A DNA stretch of 41,573 nt from Parelusimicrobium sp031549165 (GCA_031549165.1 JAVBQE010000069.1:1-41573); one strand, 5' to 3'; numbered from the stretch's first letter, positions 23,765-32,267 are shown. Notes: generated by a model not told the origin, from the letters alone. Translations and numbers: made by a program.

Positions 23765-25267
23765 ATGACCGAACAAGCAAAACAACCACAAGAACATAAA
23801 AGCGCGCTTACCGAAATTATCGCCCAGCGCTATCAAGAAGCGGCAGAACTTAAAGCCGCAGGCATTAACCCTTACCCCGCACGCTCCGGAGTTAAAAACA
23901 CATGCGCAGAAGCTTTTGCCATGGACGAAAATGCACAGGCCACCGTTTCCGGCCGCGTAGTGCAGCTGAGAAACATGGGCAAAGCCGCCTTTATGCACGT
24001 TAAAGACGCAACAGCTAAACTGCAGGCCTACGTAGCCAAAGACATGATAGGCGAGGAGCAGTATACATTTTTCAAAAAACACATCTCCCCCGGAGACTTT
24101 GTCACCGTCAAGGGCCACATGTTCCTTACCAAAACCGGCGAAAAAACAATTAAAGCAGAAAGCGTAGTATTAATATCCAAAGCCATACGCCCCATGCCGG
24201 AGAAATTCCACGGCGTGACCGACACCGAAGTGCGCTTTAGAAACCGCCACGTGGACCTTATTGCCAACGAAGAAGTTAAAGAGCTCTTTGTAAAACGCTC
24301 TAAAATTATATCTTCTATTAGAAGAACGCTGGACAACAAAGGCTATTTAGAAGTGGAAACGCCCACATTAACGCCCAGCGCCGGCGGCGCAATCGCCCGC
24401 CCTTTTGAGACGCACCACAACGCGCTAAAGATGCAGCTTTTCATGCGTATTGCTTTAGAGTTGTACCACAAACGCCTCGTTATCGGCGGTATGGACAGGA
24501 TCTATGAAATCGGTAAAATGTTTAGAAACGAAGGCATAGACACCACGCATAACCCCGAGTTTACCATGATGGAGCTTTACCAGGCTTACGGCGACGTTAA
24601 CACTATGGCGGACCTGTTTGAAGAGATTTTAGGAAGTGCGGCCAAAGCCATCGGCGTAGAAAAAGTAAACTACCGCGGCGCGGAAATTAATGTTTTGCCG
24701 CCGTACAAAAGAGTTTACATCCCCGAAGCGTGGAAAGAACACTTAAACGCGGACGTGCACGATATTTTAGACGGCAGAAATTTTAAGCATGATAAAATTG
24801 TGGCGCTCGCACACTCTTTAGGCCTTAAGTTTGACCCGAAGGAAGAAAGCGCTAAAATATTTGACCTTATTTTAGACGAGCGCATTTTGACGCATTATAA
24901 AGACCCTATTATAATGCTTGATTACCCCACCGCAGTAAGCCCGTTTTCCAAATGTAAAGACGGGGACCCCGCTATAGTGGAGCGCTTTGAAGCATTTGTT
25001 AACGGCCAAGAAATTGCCAACGCCTACACCGAAATTAATGACCCCGCAGACCAGGCCGCCCGCCTTAAAGACCAAGCCGAGCAAAAAGCCGCTAATGACA
25101 AAAATACTGACGCCGAAATTGTGGACATGGACTACATTGTGGCCATGGAAAGCGGCATGCCGCCCACAGGTGGTATGGGTATAGGCATAGATAGGTGCAT
25201 AATGATGTTAACAGGCTCGGACAGTATAAGGGAAGTCATACTTTTCCCCACGCTTAAGCCCGAATAA
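23765..25267 (+). CDS. lysS: Lysyl-tRNA synthetase, class II
   Basis: Charges tRNA-Lys. After an N-terminal helix it has the OB-fold anticodon domain (VSGRVVQLRNMGKAAFMHVKD), then class II motifs: motif 1 near YLEVETPTLTPSAGGA, motif 2 RIYEIGKMFRNEGIDTTHNPEF, and motif 3 GGMGIGIDRCIMMLT followed by REVILFPTLKPE. The 500 residues match the usual bacterial enzyme. It lies between two strong terminators, so it is a single-gene unit with a leaderless-type start. Confidence 0.97.
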   Translation: MTEQAKQPQEHKSALTEIIAQRYQEAAELKAAGINPYPARSGVKNTCAEAFAMDENAQATVSGRVVQLRNMGKAAFMHVKDATAKLQAYVAKDMIGEEQYTFFKKHISPGDFVTVKGHMFLTKTGEKTIKAESVVLISKAIRPMPEKFHGVTDTEVRFRNRHVDLIANEEVKELFVKRSKIISSIRRTLDNKGYLEVETPTLTPSAGGAIARPFETHHNALKMQLFMRIALELYHKRLVIGGMDRIYEIGKMFRNEGIDTTHNPEFTMMELYQAYGDVNTMADLFEEILGSAAKAIGVEKVNYRGAEINVLPPYKRVYIPEAWKEHLNADVHDILDGRNFKHDKIVALAHSLGLKFDPKEESAKIFDLILDERILTHYKDPIIMLDYPTAVSPFSKCKDGDPAIVERFEAFVNGQEIANAYTEINDPADQAARLKDQAEQKAANDKNTDAEIVDMDYIVAMESGMPPTGGMGIGIDRCIMMLTGSDSIREVILFPTLKPE

Positions 25268-25276
25268 AAAATATAT

Positions 25277-25307
25277 AAAAGGCCGCCCGCGTGGCGGCCT
25301 TTTTTTA
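25277..25307 (+). terminator. Intrinsic terminator of lysS
   Basis: AAAAGGCCGCC at 25277-25287 pairs with GGCGGCC plus T residues from 25293, around a five-base CGCGT loop, with a T run to 25306. It begins ten bases after the lysS stop. The A/T flanks would let it act in both directions, but no minus-strand gene ends here. Confidence 0.92.
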
Positions 25308-25349
25308 TGCGCCTAAAAATGCTTGAATAAAAAGATACGGAGGGACGTC

Positions 25350-25805
25350 ATGAGAAAAACATTTATAATTATTTCAATTCTTTTCCTTCTGTTATGTGCG
25401 GGGCTTGTTATTTACCGGGAAAAAACGGAGCCGAAAAGGGAGCTTGCACGCGCATATGAGGCCCTCAAAATTATCAATGATTTGCGCCGCCACGCAGACG
25501 GATACCAAAAAACGCACGGCTTTCGCCCGATGGAGATTCTGGACATCAGAGAGCCTGTAAAAAGCACATATTATTTTGTATACCAGTACAATAAAAACGG
25601 CTCCAACGCCTACCGCGTGCCAATGTACGAAAAGTACCGCCTGCACAATATATACCCGGAACATAAAGGGCAGGTAAAAGACTCTATTATCTGCGATGTT
25701 TATGATGCCGAATATGATTATATCTGCCTGGGCCTGGGCGGCACGCTTTTTACTAAAAACCCGGATGCGTATGCGCTTAGAAGATATATTTTACCCAAAG
25801 AATAA
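25350..25805 (+). CDS. Membrane-anchored pilin-like protein, function unknown
   Basis: 151 residues with one N-terminal hydrophobic segment (MRKTFIIISILFLLLCAGLVIY), then a soluble, probably periplasmic domain. The layout resembles a minor pilin without the FTLIEL processing site: a helix follows the anchor (ELARAYEALKIINDLRRHAD), and the C-terminal half has a two-Cys loop ICDVYDAEYDYICLGLGG of the kind seen near the end of type IV pilins. The start at 25350 is set by CGGAGGG just before it; an in-frame ATG at 25323 lies upstream of the ribosome site. It ends one base before the SGNH lipase start. Pilin relationship is inference. Confidence 0.6.
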   Translation: MRKTFIIISILFLLLCAGLVIYREKTEPKRELARAYEALKIINDLRRHADGYQKTHGFRPMEILDIREPVKSTYYFVYQYNKNGSNAYRVPMYEKYRLHNIYPEHKGQVKDSIICDVYDAEYDYICLGLGGTLFTKNPDAYALRRYILPKE

Positions 25806-25806
25806 T

Positions 25807-26397
25807 ATGAAAAAAATATTTTTTTTAATTTGTTGTTTATTGCCTGTTGCCTGTTCGGAAAAAATAAAAAATTTCCCTAATGAGGGCGCATCTATCGTCT
25901 GTTTTGGAGACAGCCTTACCGCAGGTTACGGCGCTACGGAGCGCAGCAGCTACCCATATGTTCTGGGCACATTAATCACACACAGGCCTGTGGTAAACTT
26001 AGGCGTTTCAGGGGACACCTCCTCCGATGGCCTTGCGAGGATTGAAGAGGTTTTTAACAACCACCCGTATATGGTGCTTATAGAATTTGGCGGCAATGAC
26101 TTCCGAAGACAAGTCCCTCCGCAAAGAGTTAAACAAAATATTTTAGAAATGGTAAGAATGGTGCAAGACCGCGGAGCCATTGCCGTAGTGGTAGATACAG
26201 GAGACAATATATATTTAGGTAAGTACAGCCAAGCAATGAGAGAAGTAGCCGAAGAAACAAACTCAATATATATTGAACCCATTTTAGACGGAATATTAAA
26301 TAATAAAAAACTAAAGTCCGACCCTATACATCCAAACGCAGACGGCTATAAAATAATAGCCGAAAAAATATATAAACAGCTTCAGAAGTATCTTTAG
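25807..26397 (+). CDS. SGNH/GDSL-family lipase or esterase, probable lipoprotein
   Basis: 196 residues. Block I is FGDSLTAGYG with the nucleophile Ser, block II NLGVSGDTS with Gly, block III IEFGGNDF with Asn, and block V DPIHPNADGY with the Asp-His pair, so all four SGNH residues are present. It looks like the TesA/arylesterase branch. The N-terminus (MKKIFFLICCLLPVACSEK) is a short signal ending in Cys, so it is probably a lipoprotein; Pro at the -3 position makes the lipobox imperfect. It starts directly after the pilin-like gene and ends at a long inverted repeat. Confidence 0.88.
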   Translation: MKKIFFLICCLLPVACSEKIKNFPNEGASIVCFGDSLTAGYGATERSSYPYVLGTLITHRPVVNLGVSGDTSSDGLARIEEVFNNHPYMVLIEFGGNDFRRQVPPQRVKQNILEMVRMVQDRGAIAVVVDTGDNIYLGKYSQAMREVAEETNSIYIEPILDGILNNKKLKSDPIHPNADGYKIIAEKIYKQLQKYL

Positions 26398-26478
26398 TCA
26401 TTGCGAGCGAAGCGCGGCAATCTCCCATATATTTTGTACGAAAATAAGCGGGAGATTGCCGCGCTTCGCTCGCAATGA
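26398..26478. repeat. Perfect 29-base inverted repeat (REP-like) between convergent genes
   Basis: The left arm at 26398-26426 begins TCATTGCGAGCGAAGCGCGG and continues CAATCTCCC; the right arm at 26450-26478 is its exact reverse complement, separated by 23 bases. The left arm starts at the base after the SGNH lipase stop and the right arm ends eight bases before the stop of lepB on the other strand. As RNA it would form a 29-base-pair hairpin on either strand and could terminate or protect both messages. Similar TCATTGCGAG-type sequences occur as dispersed repeats in many genomes. Confidence 0.85.
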
Positions 26479-26486
26479 CTACACTT

Positions 26487-27455
26487 TTATTTGATAAAAC
26501 CTATTCTGCTAAACGGAAGATGTATAAACCAGGCTTTGCCTTTTATATTCTCCCTCGGCACCGGGCCCCAAAAGCGGGAGTCGCAGCTGTGGTCTCTGTT
26601 ATCGCCCATTGCAAAATAGCTGCCTTCGGGCACTTTAACGGGGCCAAAGTCGTCACGCAAAACAGAGCCTAAATAATGTTCTAAAATGCGCCCTTCCCAG
26701 GCTTCCTGGTAAATTTCGGGGTTGTCTTCGCCGGTAAAAGTATAGCGCGTTTTTGCGTCGTAAAGTTCGTACGCTTCTTTAGGCAGTTTTTCGCCGTTGA
26801 TATACACTTCGGCGTTTTTTACCATAACAGTGTCCCCAGGCAGGCCTATAACTCTTTTAACAAAATCTCTGCCATACTGCGCGTCCCCGCAGTTAATTTG
26901 TTTTTTATCTTTGGCGGGAAACGAGAATACAATAATGTCCCCCCTCTTTATATGGTTAAATTCCAAAAACCTTATCTGCGTCAGCGGCACGCGAAAGCCG
27001 TACGTAAACTTATTTACAAACAGGTGGTCGCCTTCTAAAAGGGTGTTACGCATAGAAGCAGAGGGTATTTTAAAGGCTTGTATAAAAAAGAACATTACAA
27101 ATGAGGCAAGTAGTGCAGAAAAATAAATTGTATCTGCCCATTCGTAATCTTTATCAAAAAGTTTTTTTTCTTTTTTAGCGTCTGCTTTGCGCGACGCAAA
27201 AAATGCATACACGCCCGCAGCCAAAATTATGCCGTAGTTAAAAACCATCTTTGTGCGGGTCATTGCAGGCACTTCGCCGCCGTTTCTTACAAAGTCAAAA
27301 AGCCACAAGCCCAGCCATGCGGTTATTACGAAGAACGATACGTGCAAAGCTATAAAAATATTTTTATTTTTTAGTTTCTCTTTTTTATTTAACCACTTTG
27401 CCAGCAATGCCCATATAAGCATCACCGAGCCTATCAGAAATAAGCGTTGTTCCAT
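26487..27455 (-). CDS. lepB: Signal peptidase I
   Basis: Cleaves signal peptides from exported proteins at the outer face of the inner membrane. Catalytic Ser134 lies in IPSASM and the general-base Lys200 in YGRDFVKRVIGLPGD, and the C-terminal box is MGDNRDHSCDSRFWGPV. Before the catalytic part are about four hydrophobic segments (5-21, 33-53, 74-88 and 109-129), more than the two of E. coli, giving 322 residues. GAGAGGAA just before the ATG supports the start at 27455. This places the first 71 bases inside the 3' end of the upstream glycosyltransferase gene in another frame. Confidence 0.95.
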   Translation of the reverse strand: MEQRLFLIGSVMLIWALLAKWLNKKEKLKNKNIFIALHVSFFVITAWLGLWLFDFVRNGGEVPAMTRTKMVFNYGIILAAGVYAFFASRKADAKKEKKLFDKDYEWADTIYFSALLASFVMFFFIQAFKIPSASMRNTLLEGDHLFVNKFTYGFRVPLTQIRFLEFNHIKRGDIIVFSFPAKDKKQINCGDAQYGRDFVKRVIGLPGDTVMVKNAEVYINGEKLPKEAYELYDAKTRYTFTGEDNPEIYQEAWEGRILEHYLGSVLRDDFGPVKVPEGSYFAMGDNRDHSCDSRFWGPVPRENIKGKAWFIHLPFSRIGFIK

Positions 27456-28431
27456 TTTTAATTTCCTCTCTAAATTTATCTCTTACGTCGCGGCTGCACA
27501 TTTCCTGCATAAAAATTGAAAGAAGTACAGGGTCTTTGGGGCTTAAAATAAAACCTGTTTTACCATGTTTGTAAATTTCCGCGCTGTCTCCCACGTCTGT
27601 GGCTATGGCGGGAAGACCCACGGCCTTAGCTTCCAAAAGAGCAAGCGGCCGGCTCTCGCTAAGTGAAGGCAAAACAAAAACGTCTGCCCCGTTAAGGTAT
27701 TTTTCAACATCTGTGCGTATGCCTAAAAATTCTACGCCTTCATGCGGCATTTTAAGCAACCGCTCTTTTTCAGGCCCGTCACCCAAAAGCCAGAGGGCGG
27801 TGTTTTTATTCTTTTCGCGCAGGCTGGCAAAAGCCTGCAGCAAATATTTGTGCCCCTTTTCTTTACTCAGACGCGCGGCGCAGACAAAAACTGTTTTATT
27901 TCCCGCATTAAGCTCTTTCCTGGCGGTGGAGCGAAGGGCAGAATTTTCTTTAAACTTTTCGTCAACAATATTTTCAAAAAGAAAAGTTTTTTCTTTTTTA
28001 TACTTCTGCCTCTCAATCAAAAACTTATAAGTGCTGGCACTTTCGGCAAGAGAAATATCGTCGTTAGCCGCCAGAACTTTATCTAAAAAGACTAAGCACG
28101 CGCTTTTATTTTCGTAATTAGTATGCGGCGTGGTGATTAGTTTAAAGCTGCCGTCTTTTATGAGCCTGCACATCTGGATGGCTTTGTATAAAAACGCATG
28201 CACAATGTCCGGCTTAAATGCCTGTATTTCTTTTTTAAGTTTGATAAGCGCGCTTAGCGAGGGCAAATAACCCGAGTTAAGGCTTACGGCGTTAAGCTCC
28301 CGCCCGATTTCTCCTAAAGGGTAGAGGCTTATTACGCGCACTTCCGCGTCCTTTAAAGAAGAAACAAGCGCCGCTAAATTACGCTCCGCGCCGCCCAAAT
28401 ATGTGGATGTTGTTACAAAAAGTATCCTCAT
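27385..28431 (-). CDS. Glycosyltransferase, GT4-type
   Basis: 348 residues with the GT-B fold. The N-terminal half opens MRILFVTTSTYLGGAERNLAAL with the glycine-rich acceptor-side loop, then FKPDIVHAFLYKA. The C-terminal half has CAARLSKEKGHKYLLQAF and WLLGDGPEKERL, and the donor-binding SLSESRPLALLEAKAVGLPAIATDVGDSAEIY (the E-x7-E region). It is likely to add a sugar to a surface glycan; the substrate is unknown. It overlaps the next gene upstream by four bases (ATGA) and lepB downstream by 71 bases. Confidence 0.88.
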   Translation of the reverse strand: MRILFVTTSTYLGGAERNLAALVSSLKDAEVRVISLYPLGEIGRELNAVSLNSGYLPSLSALIKLKKEIQAFKPDIVHAFLYKAIQMCRLIKDGSFKLITTPHTNYENKSACLVFLDKVLAANDDISLAESASTYKFLIERQKYKKEKTFLFENIVDEKFKENSALRSTARKELNAGNKTVFVCAARLSKEKGHKYLLQAFASLREKNKNTALWLLGDGPEKERLLKMPHEGVEFLGIRTDVEKYLNGADVFVLPSLSESRPLALLEAKAVGLPAIATDVGDSAEIYKHGKTGFILSPKDPVLLSIFMQEMCSRDVRDKFREEIKNGTTLISDRLGDAYMGIAGKVVK

Positions 28432-29456
28432 ATTTCAATTATACTTTTTATTATTTCTTCGTAGGAATTTATGTAGGACGCAAGTGAAAAGCGCTCCGTT
28501 ATTTTGGCCGCATTAGCAGAGAACTCCTTTCTCTTTTCTTCATCGTTAATAAGTATCTCAAGCGCCTTAGAAAATGCAGGCACATTTTCTTTTTCTATTA
28601 AAAAGCCGTCTTTGTTGTCACGCACTATAACGTCGGCGCCTGTTACTTTAAAGGCAACCACAGGCAGGCCGAAACTCATGGCCTCGCACAGCGCCAAAGG
28701 AAAAGCCTCCGTGCGCGAGGACAGAGCAAAAATGTCTGCATATTTATAAAGCGCGCCCATGTCATGTTGAGAACCTACGAGGACGGAAGAGTCTAAGTTT
28801 TCTCTTTCCGGCCCTTCGCCCGCGATTACAAGTTTAAAGCCTTTTTTATCTTTTATCATGCTCCAGGCTTCAAGCAGCATGTCAAAACCTTTTTCTTTAA
28901 CCAGGCGCCCGGCGGCGAGCACTGTCTTTTCTCCAAAAAAAGCAGGCTTTTTATCTTCCTGCACATCCGGCTTTAAAGCGGGGTTATAAACTATTTTTGT
29001 TTTGATATTTCTGCTTTCAAAAAGCATTTGATCTACTTTAGAAAGTACTACCGCGCAGGCGGCGCGCCTTAAAATAAAAGTTTTCTGCGGCCAGAGTTTA
29101 CGCGTATAAATATTAGAATGTTCAGCAAAAATAAAAGGCACTTTGGCCGCGTAAGCGCCGTAGCACGCCACCACCGACATGTGGCTTATAACAATATCCG
29201 GCTTTAAAGCGGCAATCTCTTTTTTAAGAATACGCATCCTTATAAAAGGCGCGGCCGGGTTTACGTAAAACGGAGTTTGCAAAATATCTAAGGCCATGCG
29301 CTTAACGCCCGGCGGCACGCTGTAAAAGTCCGGGGTTTTAGCAAGAGTCATAAGCGTTACGTTTGCGCCGCGCTTAGTAAACTCCGCCGCCTGCAACACC
29401 GCTAACTTTTCCGCCCCGCCCAGCATGAGCGTAGGTATAACTATGACGATATTCAT
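28428..29456 (-). CDS. Glycosyltransferase, GT4-type
   Basis: 342 residues, a second GT-B enzyme clearly related in layout to its downstream neighbour: IPTLMLGGAEKLAVLQAAEF at the start, LKPDIVISHMSV, VVLSKVDQM, AAGRLVKEKGFDMLLEAW, VIAGEGPEREN, and SSRTEAFPLALCEAMSFGLP. The start at 29456 (MNIVIVIPT) is chosen because GT-B proteins begin immediately before this strand. A longer in-frame reading from 29663 would run through the antisense of the antiporter gene and is rejected. No ribosome site is present; TATAAT lies six bases before the ATG. The pair probably decorates a surface polysaccharide. Confidence 0.87.
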   Translation of the reverse strand: MNIVIVIPTLMLGGAEKLAVLQAAEFTKRGANVTLMTLAKTPDFYSVPPGVKRMALDILQTPFYVNPAAPFIRMRILKKEIAALKPDIVISHMSVVACYGAYAAKVPFIFAEHSNIYTRKLWPQKTFILRRAACAVVLSKVDQMLFESRNIKTKIVYNPALKPDVQEDKKPAFFGEKTVLAAGRLVKEKGFDMLLEAWSMIKDKKGFKLVIAGEGPERENLDSSVLVGSQHDMGALYKYADIFALSSRTEAFPLALCEAMSFGLPVVAFKVTGADVIVRDNKDGFLIEKENVPAFSKALEILINDEEKRKEFSANAAKITERFSLASYINSYEEIIKSIIEI

Positions 29457-29462
29457 ATAAAA

Positions 29463-29470
29463 ATTATAAT
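29463..29470. promoter_or_regulatory. Shared palindromic -10 (ATTATAAT) for two divergent leaderless-type genes
   Basis: The gap between the glycosyltransferase (minus) and antiporter (plus) starts is only 22 bases. ATTATAAT at 29463-29470 reads TATAAT on the plus strand (29465-29470, eight bases before the antiporter ATG) and on the minus strand (29468-29463, six bases before the glycosyltransferase ATG). There is no room for ribosome sites. ATGACG at 29443-29448 is a possible -35 for the antiporter, with a 16-base spacer. Confidence 0.5.
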
Positions 29471-29478
29471 ATATAAGT

Positions 29479-30771
29479 ATGATTAAGGAAATCTTTTTAA
29501 TAGGCGCTATTTTAGTTTTGGGACAGGTGTTCTCTTCTTTATTTAAAAAAGTAAGAATACCGGACGTTTTGCCCTTAATGCTTTTAGGTGTCCTCCTCGG
29601 CCCGCTGACACACCTTGTCTCACACGACAGCTTTGGCAAAACCGCCGATATTTTCACCACCATAGCACTAATACTGGTTTTATTTAGAACAGGCCTTGCG
29701 CTGCGCTTTTCTTCGCTTCGCGAAGCGTGGGCACGAGGCAGCGCACTAACAATAATTTTCTTTGCGCTGGCGGGCGGGGCCGTATTTGCTATTTGCTATT
29801 TTGCATTTAAAATTAACGCAGGCTTTTCATTAATTCTTGCAGCTATAGCCGCAGATAACTCTTTTATTATAGTGCTGCCTTTAATACAAAAGCTGGGCCT
29901 TACTAAAAAGACAAAGGCCATTTTACTTCTGGAAACCACTGTAGGCGGCATAATGTCTGTGGTGCTTACGCTTGCGTTAATTAAAATGTACGCGGCAGGC
30001 AAAATAGAAACGGGGCCTGTAACAGTTAAAGTTTTTTATTCCTTCATCGCAGCTACGGCTGTGGGGCTTGTGTGCGGCTTTTTCTGGACAATCGCTCTGG
30101 GCAAAATAAGGGAAAATGTGGAAAACTCCATTTCCTTCACCTTCGCCACGCTGCTGCTGGTTTACAGCCTGTGTTCTTTTATAAATGCGGAAGGCGCCAT
30201 AGGCGCGCTGGCCTTCGGCCTTGTAATAGGCAATATAAGAGTGGTAAAAACTTTTTGGCTTAAAAATACAAATTTTTCTTTAGAAAGCTTTAATGAAAAA
30301 GAAAAGATATTTTTTAACGAAATTGAGTTTATATTTAAAACCCTTTTCTTCGTCTATATGGGCATATGCCTGAAGTTTGACAACACTTTTTTTATGCTCT
30401 GCGGCCTTATACTTGCTCTGGCAAAAATTTTTGTAAGAGTACCTGTAATAAATTTTGTGCTGTGCAAAAATACCCCCGTGTCAGACTGCGCCACAGCGTC
30501 CATCCTCTGCCCCAACGGCCTTGTAAGCGCAGTGCTGGCAGCCACAGCCTCACAGACTTTGGAAGGCGCGGCGCTCATTGAAGGCATTATTTTCCCGCTG
30601 ATATTCTTTAGCGTTATATTCACTGCATTATTGTCTTTTCTTATAGACAAAGGATATCTCAACGGCCTCTGCCACAAAATATTTAAACGACACAAATGCA
30701 TATGCGCCGTTAATAAAGAAAATGAACCGCCTGAAAACCCCAATGACTTCTCTTCCATATTTAACGAATAA
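29479..30771 (+). CDS. Cation:proton antiporter, monovalent-cation (CPA) superfamily
   Basis: 430 residues with about eleven to twelve hydrophobic segments. FKKVRIPDVLPLMLLGVLLGP near 22-42 is the usual opening of the Na+/H+ exchanger domain. The segment holding Asp126 (LAAIAADNSFIIV) corresponds to the TDP-type stretch of CPA1 proteins. The next segment, LLLETTVGGIMSVVL (150-163), lies where CPA1 members have ESLLND, and the Asn-Asp pair is replaced by Gly-Gly. Transport activity or ion preference may therefore be unusual. The short charged tail ends in the cytoplasm. The gene appears leaderless and is followed by a bidirectional terminator. Confidence 0.82.
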   Translation: MIKEIFLIGAILVLGQVFSSLFKKVRIPDVLPLMLLGVLLGPLTHLVSHDSFGKTADIFTTIALILVLFRTGLALRFSSLREAWARGSALTIIFFALAGGAVFAICYFAFKINAGFSLILAAIAADNSFIIVLPLIQKLGLTKKTKAILLLETTVGGIMSVVLTLALIKMYAAGKIETGPVTVKVFYSFIAATAVGLVCGFFWTIALGKIRENVENSISFTFATLLLVYSLCSFINAEGAIGALAFGLVIGNIRVVKTFWLKNTNFSLESFNEKEKIFFNEIEFIFKTLFFVYMGICLKFDNTFFMLCGLILALAKIFVRVPVINFVLCKNTPVSDCATASILCPNGLVSAVLAATASQTLEGAALIEGIIFPLIFFSVIFTALLSFLIDKGYLNGLCHKIFKRHKCICAVNKENEPPENPNDFSSIFNE

Positions 30772-30808
30772 AAAAACCGCTCTCTGCTTTATGCAAAGAG
30801 CGGTTTTT
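30771..30808. terminator. Bidirectional terminator between antiporter and gdhA
   Basis: ACCGCTCT at 30776-30783 pairs with AGAGCGGT at 30797-30804, with an inner TGC/GCA pairing and flanking A6 on the left and T5 on the right. The convergent antiporter and gdhA genes end on either side, so the hairpin can stop both transcripts. Confidence 0.88.
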
Positions 30809-30818
30809 AAAATACTTC

Positions 30819-32168
30819 TTACACTAAACCCTGCTCAAGCATTGCTACGGCTACTTTTTTGAAGCCGGCAATGTTGGCGCCCGCCATGTAGTTATCCTTC
30901 ATGCCATAAAGCTTAGCTGTATCCAGGCAGTTTTTGTGGATGTTTCGCATAATTTTGGTAAGCTCTGCGTCCACCTGCTCTCTTGTCCAGGACATGCGCA
31001 TGGAGTTCTGCGTCATCTCCAGGCCCGATGTGGCCACGCCGCCGGCATTGCTGGCTTTGCCGGGAGCGTAGAGGATTGTGTTAGCCTGGAATATCTCAAT
31101 GGCTTCTTTGGTAGAAGGCATGTTCGCGCCTTCGCCCACATATTTACAGCCGTTTTTGACGAGTTCTTTAGCGTGCTCGCCGTCCAGCTCATTCTGCGTG
31201 GCAGTTGGTAAGGCGATGTCGCACTTTACTATCCACGGCTTTTTGCCTTCAAAGTATTCCGCGCCTTTATACTGTTTTACGTATTCTTTAATGCGGCCGC
31301 GTTTAACCTGTATAAGATCTTTAACCCATTCCAGCTTTTCAGGAGTTATGCCGTCTTTGTCGTAGACAAAGCCGGTGCTGTCTGCCATGGTAACCACTTT
31401 GCCGCCGAGTTCGTTAATCTTTTCAATAGTATACTGGCCGACGTTACCTATGCCTGACACTGTGCAAACTTTGCCTTTAAAAGTTTCGCCTTTGTTCTTA
31501 AGCATTTCATCAACGAAATACACAAGGCCGTAACCCGTGGCTTCCGGGCGGATAAGGCTGCCGCCCCACGTTCTGCCCTTGCCGGTAAGAACGCCGGTAA
31601 ACTGGTTAGTAATCTTTTTATACTGGCCAAACATATAGCCAACTTCTCTTGCGCCCACGCCGATGTCGCCTGCAGGCACGTCCGTATCTGCGCCGATATG
31701 GCGGTAGAGTTCGTTAATAAAACTCTGGCAGAAGCGCATAACTTCTGCGTCTGAGCGACCTTTGTTGGAAAAGTCGCTTCCGCCTTTGCCGCCGCCCATG
31801 GGCAATGTGGTGAGAGCATTTTTAAACGTCTGTTCAAAGCCCAAAAATTTAAGTGTGCTTAAGTTAACGCTTTCGTGGAAGCGGCAGCCGCCTTTATACG
31901 GGCCTATGGCGCTGTTATACTGCACGCGGTAGCCTTTGTTTACGTGGATTTCCCCCTTGTCGTCCATCCAGGGCACTCTGAAGAGTATCACTCTTTCCGG
32001 CTCTACCATGCGGTCCAGTATTTTGTTTTTGATGAATTCCGGGTGCGCGTCAAGCACGGGTTTAAGCGTGCTGAATACTTCTTCTACCGCCTGGTGAAAC
32101 ACGGCTTCGCCGGGGTTTCTGTTTGTTACGTCTGCCAGCAGCGCTGACAGGTAGCTTTGTGTGTCCAT
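30819..32168 (-). CDS. gdhA: Glutamate dehydrogenase
   Basis: Interconverts glutamate and 2-oxoglutarate plus ammonia; in bacteria of this type it is normally the NADP-linked assimilatory enzyme. Features are VNKGYRVQYNSAIGPYKGGCRFHESV, the catalytic Lys in LPMGGGKGGSDF, DTDVPAGDIGVGAREVGYM, the GVLTGKG segment, and TVSGIGNVGQYT for dinucleotide binding. The 449 residues match the hexameric 450-residue class. GAGGAAAAG precedes the ATG. It is a single-gene unit, flanked by a terminator on one side and a 99-base gap, with no other feature seen, on the other. Confidence 0.96.
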   Translation of the reverse strand: MDTQSYLSALLADVTNRNPGEAVFHQAVEEVFSTLKPVLDAHPEFIKNKILDRMVEPERVILFRVPWMDDKGEIHVNKGYRVQYNSAIGPYKGGCRFHESVNLSTLKFLGFEQTFKNALTTLPMGGGKGGSDFSNKGRSDAEVMRFCQSFINELYRHIGADTDVPAGDIGVGAREVGYMFGQYKKITNQFTGVLTGKGRTWGGSLIRPEATGYGLVYFVDEMLKNKGETFKGKVCTVSGIGNVGQYTIEKINELGGKVVTMADSTGFVYDKDGITPEKLEWVKDLIQVKRGRIKEYVKQYKGAEYFEGKKPWIVKCDIALPTATQNELDGEHAKELVKNGCKYVGEGANMPSTKEAIEIFQANTILYAPGKASNAGGVATSGLEMTQNSMRMSWTREQVDAELTKIMRNIHKNCLDTAKLYGMKDNYMAGANIAGFKKVAVAMLEQGLV

Positions 32169-32267
32169 TTTCTTTTCCTCTTTTTTTCTTAGTTTTACCT
32201 TAAAATTTGTTTTTAGGCCCCAAAAATCCGCTCCGCGTAATTACATCCCTTCGCGCAGCACAGCTCT

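Noticed and set aside
29457..29663. N-terminal extension of the upstream glycosyltransferase
   Set aside because: It would run through the antisense of the antiporter gene; GT-B proteins start at MNIVIVIPT-type strands, and the shared promoter lies in between.
29714..29727. Palindrome CGCTTCGCGAAGCG in the antiporter gene
   Set aside because: It is inside well-conserved coding sequence and short; no sign of a regulatory or repeat role.
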